Assembly (NCBI GenBank): GCA_043820105.1
Contig: JBDREC010000077.1
Location: 1 to 24,227, forward strand
Source: JBDREC01 sp043820105 [NCBI: Pseudomonadota bacterium]
GTDB lineage: Bacteria > Bdellovibrionota_F > JAHFAK01
Direction: 5' to 3'
DNA length: 24,227 nucleotides
Part shown: piece after piece, positions 14,878 through 23,550 of the stretch
Layout: each line of letters starts with the position of its first letter
Numbering within the stretch: position 1 is the first letter of the stretch
Translations under genes and position numbers: made by a program
Notes under the pieces: generated by a model
Databases searched by the model: none
What the model was told of the DNA's origin: nothing
What the model saw: the letters and a program-made list of their open reading frames with translations, nothing else

Positions 14878-17589
14878 ATGAATATGAAATACTATGAAAT
14901 TTATCTATTACTTTGCCTCTTTTTTTCTTTAATAAGCTGTGGAAATTCCAATAATATTTTAGATGTCCCTGTTTTAGACCATAATAATATACAAATCACA
15001 GATGAGATTTTTGTCGAAAGCGCTATTCCCGGGATAAGCAATGCTGAAGATGATATTATTTCCCAAGAGGGAATTAATAATGAAGATTCAACGACTGTAC
15101 CATCTGTGGAGGTTTATGTTTCTAATGATCAAGATATTATTGATCATTCAGATCCAGCTATTCCCGGATCACTTGCTCAAGTTATTGCTTCTTTGGAATA
15201 TGAAAATCAAGCTGTTGCTGTTTTAGAAGGAGAACATCAATATTCAATTATAGCAGACTTTGAGATTCCTGAAAATATAAGTTTGAGAATTGACAGGGGC
15301 TCAGTATTATCAATTGAACCTGGAGTAAGCTTTATTGTTAATGGAAGCCTTGAAGCTGGTCCATATCAAATTTTTGACATTGATTATGCTTCATATGAAA
15401 AAAATAATTTTCCTGTTCTTGGAGAAAAGACAGCCATAGATAAAGTTTATGTTGAATGGTTTGGTATAACAAATGATGCAATTTACACAAGATACTCAAA
15501 TGGCCAGGCTTTTTATTGTTCACATGAGGGCCAAGAAGAAGGTGTTTTGGTTCCTGTATATGGCAGAGATAATCAGCCAGCCATTCAGGCAGCAATTGAT
15601 TTCGCAATTTCAGCTGATATTTCAACTGTTGCATTTGCTACATCTGGTAAATATGGAATTTGTAGCACAATACAATTTGGTAGGGGTTATAGATATTCTT
15701 CTCTAATTCTAGAGGGCGTGACAAGTGCAGCCAATGATAATGGTGTTGAGATTTTGGCAGGCTTTGGAAATATGCCGGCACTTGCAGTTAATGGAATGCA
15801 AAATGGAATTATCAGAAGTATTAAATTTCAAGGAATTAATTATGCTCCTGAAGATAATGGTTATTCACTTGAATCAACAACTGCAGAAGCAGATAGATTT
15901 ATTAATCCTAATTTGGAAGAGTGGATATTAAATAACAATGATGGAAATTTTGAAGATCATGAAGTTATTGATGATCAATATGTGCCTTATGCTGGTATTG
16001 CAATTGATCCTTTTTTAAACACCAGCTTTATTGATGGTAAGCTTTTTGCCCTGGAACCTGAAAATCGTTATTTATCAGATTTAAACAATTATAATGCAGA
16101 ATCACCAACTTGTAGTGCATCAAATGCTGATACTGTTTGCAGAACTTCAACAAATATTGAACTTGATCATGTAACGATTGAACATTTTGTTGTTGGATAT
16201 ATGAGAGATTCTCATGAGCAATCAGCTACTGGAGCTACAGATAGAATTAGCCAATCAACTATTAGAAATAACACCTATGGTGTAAGCATTGGCCATCCAA
16301 ATTCAAATTCAATTTTGCTGGACACCTGCAGTATTTCAAAAAACTATATTATGGTAACAACCACAAGACATGGTGGTAGAAATGGCGATACCCCAACAAT
16401 TATTAATACAACCTCTTGCTTAACATATAGGCTTTTTGAAATATCAAGTTCTGGAACTACTGGTATAACAGGCGGGAGATATGAAAGTTTTATTGAATTT
16501 GGACAAATTACCGGGGGATTGTTTTTTGCAAATGGTGTTGATTTTGATTTTGCATATGGAAGATATGATAAACCAAGTGACGATCCTGATCGAAGAATAT
16601 TAAATCCAGCATATAGATTTTTTATTGACGCTCCAAGTTCTTTTACATCTACTCGTTTTTCAATTGTTGGAGATATGCTTAATATGCCTGCTTCTGACAT
16701 TGTTTCATTTGATAATTCTGTTTTTATTCCTCAGATAGAAAATGGAAGTGGTAGTGTGCATGAAAGTTTTATTTTATCTTCAGCAAAAGACAAGGCATCT
16801 TATATAAGTGTTGAAAATTCGGTTTATGGGACAAATTCTCCAAGCATTAATACTGCCAGTTCAAGTGTTTCAAGATTTGATTCCATGAAGGCCAGGGTAC
16901 ATATTCAACCTTATAATTATCAATTTATAGCAGGCAGCAACCAGGGAATTTATAATATTGTTGATAGACCATCATATTATTATAATATTAATATTTTAGA
17001 AAATTCATTAATAGTACCAGAAGATACACGCCCAGGTGCAATTTTTCAATTTGAAGTTCAAAATGCTGAGGATTTATTAATTGGAGATTATATTTATTGG
17101 AATTGTACAACCATTAATTCATCAAATGATCAAATAGAAGAAAATCTTTTGCTCGCGCTTAAAATAACGGCAATTACAAATAATGGCCAAACTGCAAGAA
17201 TTGAAGCAGAGTCTCTAGTAAATGGCATTGATGGTGCATGGACCTTAGATAGTGCTACAATAAACAATATTAATTATAAAGTAACCTATGGATACAGGCA
17301 GGCAATGGTTTTTGGTGGAACCTACAGACTGGGCAATGTTCCAGGAACAACAAGTAATGGTAGTTTTGAAGTAAATAATATTGATGCAACTTCTATTAAT
17401 AAGTTCTATATTGGAGATTGGATTTTTTCAGAAGCCCACCCTGATGGAGCCAGAATTTTAGAAATAGATGATGGGGGAAATTATTGGGATATTAGCACAA
17501 ATGTAATCACCCTATCAAAAGCAGCTTCAAATATTTCAGATGTTGATACAAGCATTGAAATTTATAATTCTCTAATTGATAGAATCTAG
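14878..17589 (+). CDS. Large surface lipoprotein with pectate-lyase-like right-handed beta-helix
   Basis: A 903-aa protein. The signal peptide ends in LISC (Cys21 counted from the first ATG), so it is a lipoprotein. An acidic low-complexity linker runs to about 95. Residues about 115-155 look like the start of a beta-solenoid. Residues about 190-600 resemble a pectate-lyase-3 type beta-helix: VEWFGITND at 192-200, QPAIQAAIDFA near 233 and KYGICSTIQFGRG near 258, then many short strands with Asn/Ser turns (IELDHVTIEHF, QSTIRNNTYGVSIG). The C-terminal 200 residues look like further beta modules. Proteins of this fold bind or cleave polysaccharide; no catalytic residues can be assigned. An in-frame second ATG at 14884 is better spaced from the GGGGA (14873-14877). 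PilZ and PLD-like genes follow on the same strand. Confidence 0.75.
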   Translation: MNMKYYEIYLLLCLFFSLISCGNSNNILDVPVLDHNNIQITDEIFVESAIPGISNAEDDIISQEGINNEDSTTVPSVEVYVSNDQDIIDHSDPAIPGSLAQVIASLEYENQAVAVLEGEHQYSIIADFEIPENISLRIDRGSVLSIEPGVSFIVNGSLEAGPYQIFDIDYASYEKNNFPVLGEKTAIDKVYVEWFGITNDAIYTRYSNGQAFYCSHEGQEEGVLVPVYGRDNQPAIQAAIDFAISADISTVAFATSGKYGICSTIQFGRGYRYSSLILEGVTSAANDNGVEILAGFGNMPALAVNGMQNGIIRSIKFQGINYAPEDNGYSLESTTAEADRFINPNLEEWILNNNDGNFEDHEVIDDQYVPYAGIAIDPFLNTSFIDGKLFALEPENRYLSDLNNYNAESPTCSASNADTVCRTSTNIELDHVTIEHFVVGYMRDSHEQSATGATDRISQSTIRNNTYGVSIGHPNSNSILLDTCSISKNYIMVTTTRHGGRNGDTPTIINTTSCLTYRLFEISSSGTTGITGGRYESFIEFGQITGGLFFANGVDFDFAYGRYDKPSDDPDRRILNPAYRFFIDAPSSFTSTRFSIVGDMLNMPASDIVSFDNSVFIPQIENGSGSVHESFILSSAKDKASYISVENSVYGTNSPSINTASSSVSRFDSMKARVHIQPYNYQFIAGSNQGIYNIVDRPSYYYNINILENSLIVPEDTRPGAIFQFEVQNAEDLLIGDYIYWNCTTINSSNDQIEENLLLALKITAITNNGQTARIEAESLVNGIDGAWTLDSATINNINYKVTYGYRQAMVFGGTYRLGNVPGTTSNGSFEVNNIDATSINKFYIGDWIFSEAHPDGARILEIDDGGNYWDISTNVITLSKAASNISDVDTSIEIYNSLIDRI

Positions 17590-17605
17590 TTGGATAGCTT
17601 TAATG

Positions 17606-17622
17606 AAGCATTATATGCTTTT
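17606..17622 (+). terminator. Weak hairpin after the beta-helix gene
   Basis: AAGCAT, a TAT loop, ATGCTT and two further T lie 17 bases after the stop. The stem is only six AT-rich pairs, so termination would be inefficient. Confidence 0.3.
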
Positions 17623-17724
17623 CCACCATTAATACGCTGCTAATCGGGTACAATAAAAGAAAGATTGATTTTTATACTAATTTATTATTAAAGATCATGA
17701 AAAAGTAATAAAGGAGTTTACAAA

Positions 17725-18042
17725 ATGGGTGAAGAATCAAGACAATATAAAAGAGCGGATATTAATATAAAAGCACTATCTCCTGATATCTCAGAGGAAA
17801 TAAAAATTGTTAATCTGAGCACGCATGGGGCATTTTTAGTTAGTAAATTAATACTTGATATTGGTGAAGAGTTTTCTTTATCTTTTACACTTCCTGATGA
17901 CCAAGATGAAATCAGAGTTGGTGGTCAGGTTGTATGGAATAGAGATAAGGGTGATAATCCTGGCATGGGCATTCAATTCATGGGGCTCTCAGAAGTTAAT
18001 TTTGATAAGCTCCTTCATTATATAGAAGAGCTTTATAAATAG
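17725..18042 (+). CDS. Single-domain PilZ c-di-GMP-binding protein
   Basis: A 105-aa cytoplasmic protein that is essentially one PilZ domain. Both c-di-GMP-binding motifs are intact: RxxxR as R6-QYK-R10, and (D/N)xSxxG as N30-LSTH-G35. A GMGIQF strand near the C-terminus is also typical. Such small PilZ proteins act as receptors that pass the c-di-GMP level to a partner involved in motility, exopolysaccharide or adhesion. AGGAG at 17712-17716, eight bases before the ATG, is strong. It lies between the beta-helix lipoprotein gene and the PLD-like gene on the same strand, but gaps of 135 and 72 bases leave co-transcription open. Confidence 0.9.
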   Translation: MGEESRQYKRADINIKALSPDISEEIKIVNLSTHGAFLVSKLILDIGEEFSLSFTLPDDQDEIRVGGQVVWNRDKGDNPGMGIQFMGLSEVNFDKLLHYIEELYK

Positions 18043-18114
18043 ATTTTTATCCATTTTTTGAAATTAAAGCTATAGAGTTCACATAAACATAATTGACCTA
18101 CAGAAAGAAATAAT

Positions 18115-19323
18115 ATGAAAATTATGAAAAGATTATTTTTCCTTTATTTAATTTTTTGCACATTTATTGCTTTTTCTCAGAATATTAGTGCTAGCCAGGA
18201 TTATTACCTTGTGGAGTCAACCCCCATTGAAACAGATCTTGATAATCCAGATATTCCAAATACTTTAGATGTTTGGATTGAGCTTTTTAATTCCGCACAA
18301 AAGTCCATTGATCTTTCACACTTTATTTTGGATTCAGGAAATGATGAGGCTTTTAATGGCGTCCTGGCTTTGCTTAAGAAAAAAAGTGAGCAAGGTGTAA
18401 AAATTCGTCTTTTGTATGACCAAAAAAAATATTCAGTATCTAAGGAAGTTGTTGGTATTTTCAAGAAGTTTAAAAATTGTGAAGTGCGGGCTATTGACCT
18501 TGAAAAACTAACAACAGGTATCCTACACACAAAATATATTATTGTAGATAATAAAAGATCCTTTGTTGGCTCTCAAAACTTTTTATTTGCTTCTATGAAT
18601 CATATTCATGAAACAGGTCTTTATTTTAATGGTACTGTAGTTACAGACGATCTAATAAAATTGTTTAATTTTGATTGGGAATTAGCAGACAAAATAAACA
18701 AGGGCAAAAAAATTATTTTCAGTCAAAAAACATATGATAAAGTGCCCCAGAAAGATCTTTTTACTTCCATTACTTTGCCTAGCCTGAACCCTGAAGAATT
18801 TCCATCTACAGAAGCAGTAATTTTGGATAAATTAAAAAATGCCAAGAAAAATGTTTATATTCAGTTATATAGTATAGCTACTGTTAACAGATATGGTAAG
18901 GGTCCAAAAGAATATTCTCTTTTATTTGATGCTATTGTACAGGCTGGAAAAAGAGGTGTGAAGGTTTCTATTTTAGCTCCAGACTGGTGTATGAAAGAGC
19001 CTAAGTTAGGTACTTTAAAAAAACTTGCCAAGGAGGAAAATATAACTGTAAAATTTGTTACTATTCCTCAGTACAGCAAGCGATTTATTGCCTACGCGCG
19101 CGTTATTCATTCAAAATATTTTATTGTTGATTCAGAATTTGCTCAAATTGGAACTTCGAATTGGGAGTATTCATATTTTTATAATACTAGAAATGTAGAG
19201 ATTAACTTTACCTCCCCTAAGGTTATTTCAAATCTCGAAAAAATATTTAATAAGCTTTGGAATAGCAAATATGCCTACTTAGTAGATGTTAATAAAGATT
19301 ACAAAGCCCCAAAGGTTTATTAA
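18115..19323 (+). CDS. Secreted phospholipase D superfamily protein resembling animal PLD3/PLD4
   Basis: A 402-aa protein with a signal peptide (hydrophobic about 6-22, likely cleavage after NISAS). Two complete HKD motifs are present: H138-T-K140...D145 (ILHTKYIIVD, followed by GSQNF) and H332-S-K334...D339 (VIHSKYFIVD, followed by GTSNW). The surroundings resemble PLD3/PLD4/poxvirus-K4-type proteins rather than cardiolipin synthase: LEKLTTGILHTKYIIVD, AYARVIHSKYFIVD, GTSNWEYSYFYNT and a closing LWNSKYAYLVD. Animal PLD3/PLD4 have 5' exonuclease activity on single-stranded nucleic acid and are implicated in bis(monoacylglycero)phosphate synthesis. Activity of the bacterial protein is unknown; lipid or nucleic-acid phosphodiester hydrolysis in the periplasm or outside the cell is inference. 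The C-terminus is followed closely by the NuoK-like gene. Confidence 0.88.
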   Translation: MKIMKRLFFLYLIFCTFIAFSQNISASQDYYLVESTPIETDLDNPDIPNTLDVWIELFNSAQKSIDLSHFILDSGNDEAFNGVLALLKKKSEQGVKIRLLYDQKKYSVSKEVVGIFKKFKNCEVRAIDLEKLTTGILHTKYIIVDNKRSFVGSQNFLFASMNHIHETGLYFNGTVVTDDLIKLFNFDWELADKINKGKKIIFSQKTYDKVPQKDLFTSITLPSLNPEEFPSTEAVILDKLKNAKKNVYIQLYSIATVNRYGKGPKEYSLLFDAIVQAGKRGVKVSILAPDWCMKEPKLGTLKKLAKEENITVKFVTIPQYSKRFIAYARVIHSKYFIVDSEFAQIGTSNWEYSYFYNTRNVEINFTSPKVISNLEKIFNKLWNSKYAYLVDVNKDYKAPKVY

Positions 19324-19345
19324 ATTAAAAAAATTGGCAGCACCT

Positions 19346-19615
19346 ATGATTTTAAATATTATTTTTGTTTTTTGTTTTATATCATTTTTTATTGGAGGAT
19401 TATCTGCGCTTTTTTTTAAAGACAGAACCAGAAGAATTTGTTCAATTATTATGCTTGGTATAAGTCTGTTTCTTTTTTCAACTATTGCTGCTTTCCTGGT
19501 TAGGGAAACAGACCTCTTTATTCTTTCATTTTTTTTATTAATAATATTAATTTTTAATTCAGCCTTTGCTTTTTTATTGCAACTGAAAGGGAAGATAATT
19601 GATAAGTTGGAATAA
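19346..19615 (+). CDS. Small membrane protein resembling a degenerate NuoK
   Basis: The chosen start is the ATG at 19346, giving 89 aa; a longer frame from 19286 overlaps the PLD-like gene and its extra residues are polar. Three membrane helices (about 3-22, 31-50, 57-79) separated by charged turns (FFKDRTRR, VRETD) match the size and topology of NuoK/MnhC. The two membrane glutamates essential in NuoK are not present: the aligned helices read IIMLGISLFLF and ILIFNSAFAFLL. It is therefore unlikely to pump protons in the usual way. Its stop overlaps the next gene by 17 bases. Similarity was judged by eye and could be chance for such a hydrophobic protein. Confidence 0.55.
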   Translation: MILNIIFVFCFISFFIGGLSALFFKDRTRRICSIIMLGISLFLFSTIAAFLVRETDLFILSFFLLIILIFNSAFAFLLQLKGKIIDKLE

Positions 19616-20399
19616 ATATCTGATTTTTGGATATAATGAGGGGCTTTTAATCCTGCCCTTTTTAGTATTATTACTTCTAGTGGCTATTCAAGCTTTTATT
19701 CAGTTAAAACATAAAAATAAGGATTTTCATTTTATATATTCTTTTTTGAGCCTATTTTTGTTTGTTGCTTTGAGTTTTGTTTTTGTGCAAAAGCTTGAAC
19801 TTTCTGGTTTTATTGCATTTGCTCTGCAGCCATATTTTGATATTTGGCTTCAATGTATTATAAATATTATTTTTGGCCTTGCTTTATTATATCATGTTCT
19901 AATTTCAAAAAGTAATATAAGATATAATATTCTTATCCTATTTTCCCTTCTTTTTCTTAATGTTATGCTCTTTGCTAATGAGTTTATAACTTTTATCTTA
20001 GCCTATAATTTTTCACTGCTAATTTTTTTAACTATTTTATATCTAAATACATTTAATAAAAATGCCTTTAATTTACTTTTTGAAAATTTTATTAAAGTTT
20101 TTTGCCTTTGCTCATTTCTTATAATAACAGCTGTTGTTTTTTATTTAGCCAGGACAAGTTTTTCTTTTAGTGAAATTGATATAAATATTTTTAATCTTAA
20201 TTATTTTGATCACTTTTTGATTTTAGGTATTATTTTCCTGGTCTTTAGTTTTATAATGAGCACATTTCTGTTTTTAAAAACCATTTATTTAAAACACTGT
20301 TTTTCAAATCAAAAAATAATAGCTCTAGCTTCTTTTGCTTTTTTGCTTTTTATGTTTTTGGCTTATTACAAAATAATCAGGGAGTTGTTTATTTTTTAA
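19599..20399 (+). CDS. Multi-pass membrane protein resembling a shortened NuoN-type antiporter subunit
   Basis: A 266-aa protein with about eight membrane helices. The start is TTG at 19599 with AAAGGGAAG just upstream, and it overlaps the NuoK-like gene by 17 bases, so translation is probably coupled. The central part (about 108-185: LILFSLLFLNVMLFANEFI, FILAYNFSLLIFLTILYLN, FENFIKVFCLCSFL) follows the order of the NuoN/MrpD core. The lysine of the broken helix may be kept (K166), but the key glutamate of the preceding helix is replaced by N137. True NuoN has 14 helices and about 480 residues; this has roughly half. No other complex I or Mrp gene is in the window. It may be a diverged scaffold or transporter. 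Its last codons overlap the convergent coiled-coil gene by 11 bases. Confidence 0.6.
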   Translation: MISWNKYLIFGYNEGLLILPFLVLLLLVAIQAFIQLKHKNKDFHFIYSFLSLFLFVALSFVFVQKLELSGFIAFALQPYFDIWLQCIINIIFGLALLYHVLISKSNIRYNILILFSLLFLNVMLFANEFITFILAYNFSLLIFLTILYLNTFNKNAFNLLFENFIKVFCLCSFLIITAVVFYLARTSFSFSEIDINIFNLNYFDHFLILGIIFLVFSFIMSTFLFLKTIYLKHCFSNQKIIALASFAFLLFMFLAYYKIIRELFIF

Positions 20400-21276
20400 G
20401 AACTTTAAAATTGTCTATAGAAATATTCAAAATTTCTCTTGTTTTACTATTTTCAAACACAAAAGAAGCTTCCCCTGATACAGCATTGTCAGCAATTGAA
20501 TTAAGAATAACTTTTGCTTGGTTTAATTTTATATATGCAGAATCATTTGATGAAGGGAATTCAATCCTAACTGTTGGTGAGAAGAAGGAGGGTGTTCCAA
20601 TTGTGGGGTTAATTATAGTCTTAGTTATTAAATAATGTCCTGGAATATGTATGCTTAAATTTATTTTTCTGCTAATTAAAGGGTCATTTTTTTTCTGATT
20701 TTCTGGGGCTTTATTTCCAATAAAAAATGAAAAACTAATATTTACATCTCCATAAAAGAAAGTATTTTTTGTAAAACCCGAGTCAGTCGAGTTATCAAAA
20801 ACAAACCAGCGATCATTTGGATTTGGTCTTTTATTTTTAAATAAACGTGTTAAAGAAATAATAACCTGGGGGTTGTCAGGTTTTTTATTAAGACGCAACT
20901 TGAGCGCATCAATTTCTTGAATAACTGTATTAATTTGGTCGCTTAGAAGCGCAATAGATTTTTTTAAATAGCTTAGATCATCATTTGATTTTGGAAAAGA
21001 TTGTATTACTTGAGTTGGTTTTGTGTTAGATTTATTTGAAATAGAGCTTTTCATTTCACTAGAATCTGTTTCAAGTTTGCTTATAACTGAACGCAAATTG
21101 TCGATTTCCGACTTGTTTCTGCCCTGGTCTGTCTGCAGAGAAGATAGTTGAGATTGTATTTGTCCAAGCTGACCTTTTAGTTCATCAAGTGAAGCAAGGA
21201 CTTCATCTTCATTGCAAAAGCTTGTGTATGATAATAATAGAATAAAAAAAAGTACTATAGAAATTGATTTTTTCAT
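20389..21276 (-). CDS. Secreted coiled-coil protein of unknown function
   Basis: The chosen ATG at 21276 gives 295 aa with a good signal peptide (KKSISIVLFFILLLSYTSF); a longer frame from 21309 adds 11 residues before it and is unlikely. Residues about 20-70 are a heptad coiled coil (LDELKGQLGQIQSQLSSLQ, EIDNLRSVISKLETDSSEM). A Ser/Asn/Lys linker and a second short coil follow to about 125. The C-terminal 160 residues alternate beta strands (ISLTRLFKNK, RWFVFDNSTD, SFSFFIGNKAPENQ). A cysteine follows the signal segment (SFCN), but the preceding residues are a poor lipobox, so lipidation is possible, not assured. The 3' end overlaps the convergent NuoN-like gene by 11 bases. I do not recognise a family. 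Confidence 0.75.
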   Translation of the reverse strand: MKKSISIVLFFILLLSYTSFCNEDEVLASLDELKGQLGQIQSQLSSLQTDQGRNKSEIDNLRSVISKLETDSSEMKSSISNKSNTKPTQVIQSFPKSNDDLSYLKKSIALLSDQINTVIQEIDALKLRLNKKPDNPQVIISLTRLFKNKRPNPNDRWFVFDNSTDSGFTKNTFFYGDVNISFSFFIGNKAPENQKKNDPLISRKINLSIHIPGHYLITKTIINPTIGTPSFFSPTVRIEFPSSNDSAYIKLNQAKVILNSIADNAVSGEASFVFENSKTREILNISIDNFKVLKK

Positions 21277-21389
21277 AGATAATATATCGCAATTATTGTA
21301 ATAATACATAATTCTTAAGAAAATTAAACTTAAAAGTCAAATGGCATGTGTTTATTCTTGGGTTGATAAAATTTGAAAAAAATGTATTC

Positions 21390-21430
21390 AATATTTAGTA
21401 TTTTTGACTGAATACAGAATACTAAATACT
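21390..21430. repeat. Imperfect 13-bp inverted repeat before proC
   Basis: AATATTTAGTATT (21390-21402) and AATACTAAATACT (21418-21430) pair at 12 of 13 positions. The words GTATTC/GAATAC and AATACT recur in the interval, so this may be a product of short-word duplication rather than a selected hairpin. It ends 17 bases before the proC start. Confidence 0.55.
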
Positions 21431-21447
21431 ATTATCAAGGAGTAATA

Positions 21448-22251
21448 ATGAAAATAGGTATTATTGGTGGAGGTGTAATGGGCGAGATTCTTGCTGATTC
21501 GCTTATTAAGAAAGAGGTATTTGCAAAGGAAGATATAGAAATTTATGATATACATGAAAGGAAGCTTTTTGAATTAAAAGAGAAGTATGGAATTATTCCT
21601 TCAAGTTCAATAGGATCTATTTTGAAAAAGGCAGATTTAATAATTTTGTCTGTTAAACCGCAAAACATTAATGATGTAATAATTAAAATGAAAGGCAAGC
21701 TTTCTTCAAATCAGCTTATTATTTCGATTATCGCTGGTGTTACCTTGCGCTTTTTAAAAGAGGGCTTAAAACACCAAAGAGTAATCAGGAGCATGCCTAA
21801 TATTGCCTCAAAAATATCAGAAGGAATGACAGTATGGATAGCAGGATCAAAGGCAGATGAATATGATAAAATGCTTGCTAAAATGATATTTCAGTCATTT
21901 GGAAGAGAAGTAGAAGTTGAATTTGAAGACCTGGTTGATTCTGCAACTGCAATTTCTGGTTCCGGGCCAGCTTATATTTTCTATATTGCAGAAACACTAA
22001 TGGAAGCAGCTTTAGAGCTGAGATACGACAAGGAAGATGCCTTGAAACTTGTTATGCAAACCTTTAAAGGAAGCATGAATCTTTGGGCCGAAACAAATGA
22101 AGAACCTGAAACATTACGACATAAGGTAACATCAGCCAAAGGAACAACAGAAGCAGCAATTAATTGCTTTAATAATGGAAATCTAAAAGAAAAATTTATC
22201 AGTGGTGTTAAGGCTGCCTATGATAGATCAAAAGAATTAGGAAAGGCTTAG
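21448..22251 (+). CDS. proC: Pyrroline-5-carboxylate reductase
   Basis: ProC makes proline by reducing 1-pyrroline-5-carboxylate with NAD(P)H. The 267-aa protein has the dinucleotide-binding motif IGIIGGGVMGE at 3-13, the VRSMPNIASKISEGMT segment, SGSGPAYIFYIAETLMEAA and the signature VTSAKGTTEAAINC near the C-terminus. Length is normal. AAGGAG lies six bases before the ATG. The Ste24-like protease gene follows after five bases, so the two are probably one message. The interval upstream holds the AT-rich inverted repeat at 21390-21430. Confidence 0.97.
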   Translation: MKIGIIGGGVMGEILADSLIKKEVFAKEDIEIYDIHERKLFELKEKYGIIPSSSIGSILKKADLIILSVKPQNINDVIIKMKGKLSSNQLIISIIAGVTLRFLKEGLKHQRVIRSMPNIASKISEGMTVWIAGSKADEYDKMLAKMIFQSFGREVEVEFEDLVDSATAISGSGPAYIFYIAETLMEAALELRYDKEDALKLVMQTFKGSMNLWAETNEEPETLRHKVTSAKGTTEAAINCFNNGNLKEKFISGVKAAYDRSKELGKA

Positions 22252-22256
22252 AATAA

Positions 22257-23489
22257 ATGATGTATATTACAATTTCCTTTATCATTTTTTTTATAATTAA
22301 ACTTGTTTTCGAAGTTTACTTAGATTTAAGAAACCTTAAGCATATTAGCTTGAACAGTAATTCACTTCCAGAACAATTTATAAATTCCGTTACATCTGAA
22401 GAACATTTAAAAGCAGCTAACTATAATATTGACAAAATAACTACATCCTTTTGCTTTTTGCCTTTAGATATTCTGATTTTAATTCTTTGGTTATTTGGCG
22501 GAGGAATATTTCTTCTTGATTATTATGTTAGTTCTTTCAATTTTGGAGAGATTTTAACTGGGAATATTTATTTCGCCATTTTTTTTGTTTTAGCTTCTTT
22601 ATTAGCACTTCCATCTTCAATTTATTCAACATTTGTAATAGAAGAAAAATATGGTTTCAATAAAACCACGAAAAAACTATTTTTTGTTGATTTGCTTAAG
22701 GGACTTGGGCTGGCTTTAATTTTAGGCCTTCCATTGCTTTCAGTAATACTTTTTTTAATGGAACTTATGGGAAATATTTGGTGGTTCATTGCTTTTATAG
22801 CTTTTTCAGCCTTTCAAATATTTATTATGTTTATTTATCCAACAATTATTGCCCCTATTTTTAATAAATTTACACCTCTTGAAGATGGTGATTTAAAGGA
22901 AAAAATAAAAGAATTGTGTAAAAAATGCAATTTTGAATTTAAGGACGTTTTTAAAATGGACGCATCTCGCAGAAGCAGTCATGGAAATGCTTATTTTACA
23001 AGCTTTGGAAAGAATAAGCGCATAGTTTTATTTGATACAATTTTAAATACTCTTAGTGATAATGAGATTATCGCAATTTTAGCCCACGAAATTGGACATT
23101 ATAAGTGCAAGCATATTTATAAAAATCTAGCGGAGTTTTTGATAATTAGCTTTATTGGTTTTTATTTACTTGGCTTTGTTTATCCGATCGAAGAATTTTA
23201 CTATGCCTTTAATGTTTATGAACCTTCATCATACATTGCAATAATGCTTTTTATTATTGTTGTTCCAATTTATACTTTTTTATTTACACCTTTAGCATCC
23301 TGGTTATCGCGAAGGGATGAATATGAAGCTGATAGATTCGCAAAGAAGCATGCAAATGCTCAAGATTTAATTAGTTCTTTAATTACGTTATATAAAGATA
23401 ATGCAAGCTTCTTAACTTCGGATCCCCTATATTCCAAATTTTATCATTCACATCCGAATATTATTGATAGAATAGAAGGACTTAAATGA
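22257..23489 (+). CDS. Ste24/CAAX prenyl protease-type M48 metallopeptidase
   Basis: A 410-aa integral membrane zinc protease of family M48A. The N-terminal part has several membrane helices and the segment STFVIEEKYGFNKTT typical of the M48 N-terminal domain. The zinc site is H277-E-I-G-H281 (AHEIGHYK), with the third ligand E357 in RDEYEADRFAKKHA. A helix pair between them and DPLYSKFYHSHPNIIDRI at the end also match Ste24. In eukaryotes Ste24 trims CAAX proteins and clears blocked translocons; bacterial homologues are thought to act in membrane protein quality control. It begins five bases after proC, with a double ATG; the first is taken. Confidence 0.93.
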   Translation: MMYITISFIIFFIIKLVFEVYLDLRNLKHISLNSNSLPEQFINSVTSEEHLKAANYNIDKITTSFCFLPLDILILILWLFGGGIFLLDYYVSSFNFGEILTGNIYFAIFFVLASLLALPSSIYSTFVIEEKYGFNKTTKKLFFVDLLKGLGLALILGLPLLSVILFLMELMGNIWWFIAFIAFSAFQIFIMFIYPTIIAPIFNKFTPLEDGDLKEKIKELCKKCNFEFKDVFKMDASRRSSHGNAYFTSFGKNKRIVLFDTILNTLSDNEIIAILAHEIGHYKCKHIYKNLAEFLIISFIGFYLLGFVYPIEEFYYAFNVYEPSSYIAIMLFIIVVPIYTFLFTPLASWLSRRDEYEADRFAKKHANAQDLISSLITLYKDNASFLTSDPLYSKFYHSHPNIIDRIEGLK

Positions 23490-23530
23490 TTTTGGATTAT
23501 AAATTTTGAATTTTGAATTGAATAGGCAAA

Positions 23531-23550
23531 AAGCTGATAGCTGAAAGCTT
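23531..23550. repeat. AGCT-word repeat at the cytochrome 3' end
   Basis: AAGCTGATAGCTGAAAGCTT contains three AGCT words at seven- to eight-base spacing and runs into the stop codon of the cytochrome gene. A related run lies at 23992-24021 on the other side of the gene. Confidence 0.5.

Noticed and set aside
19346-20399. Functional complex I (Nuo) or Mrp antiporter operon
   Set aside because: Only two subunit-like genes are present, one is half length, key glutamates are absent and no hydrophilic subunit is near.
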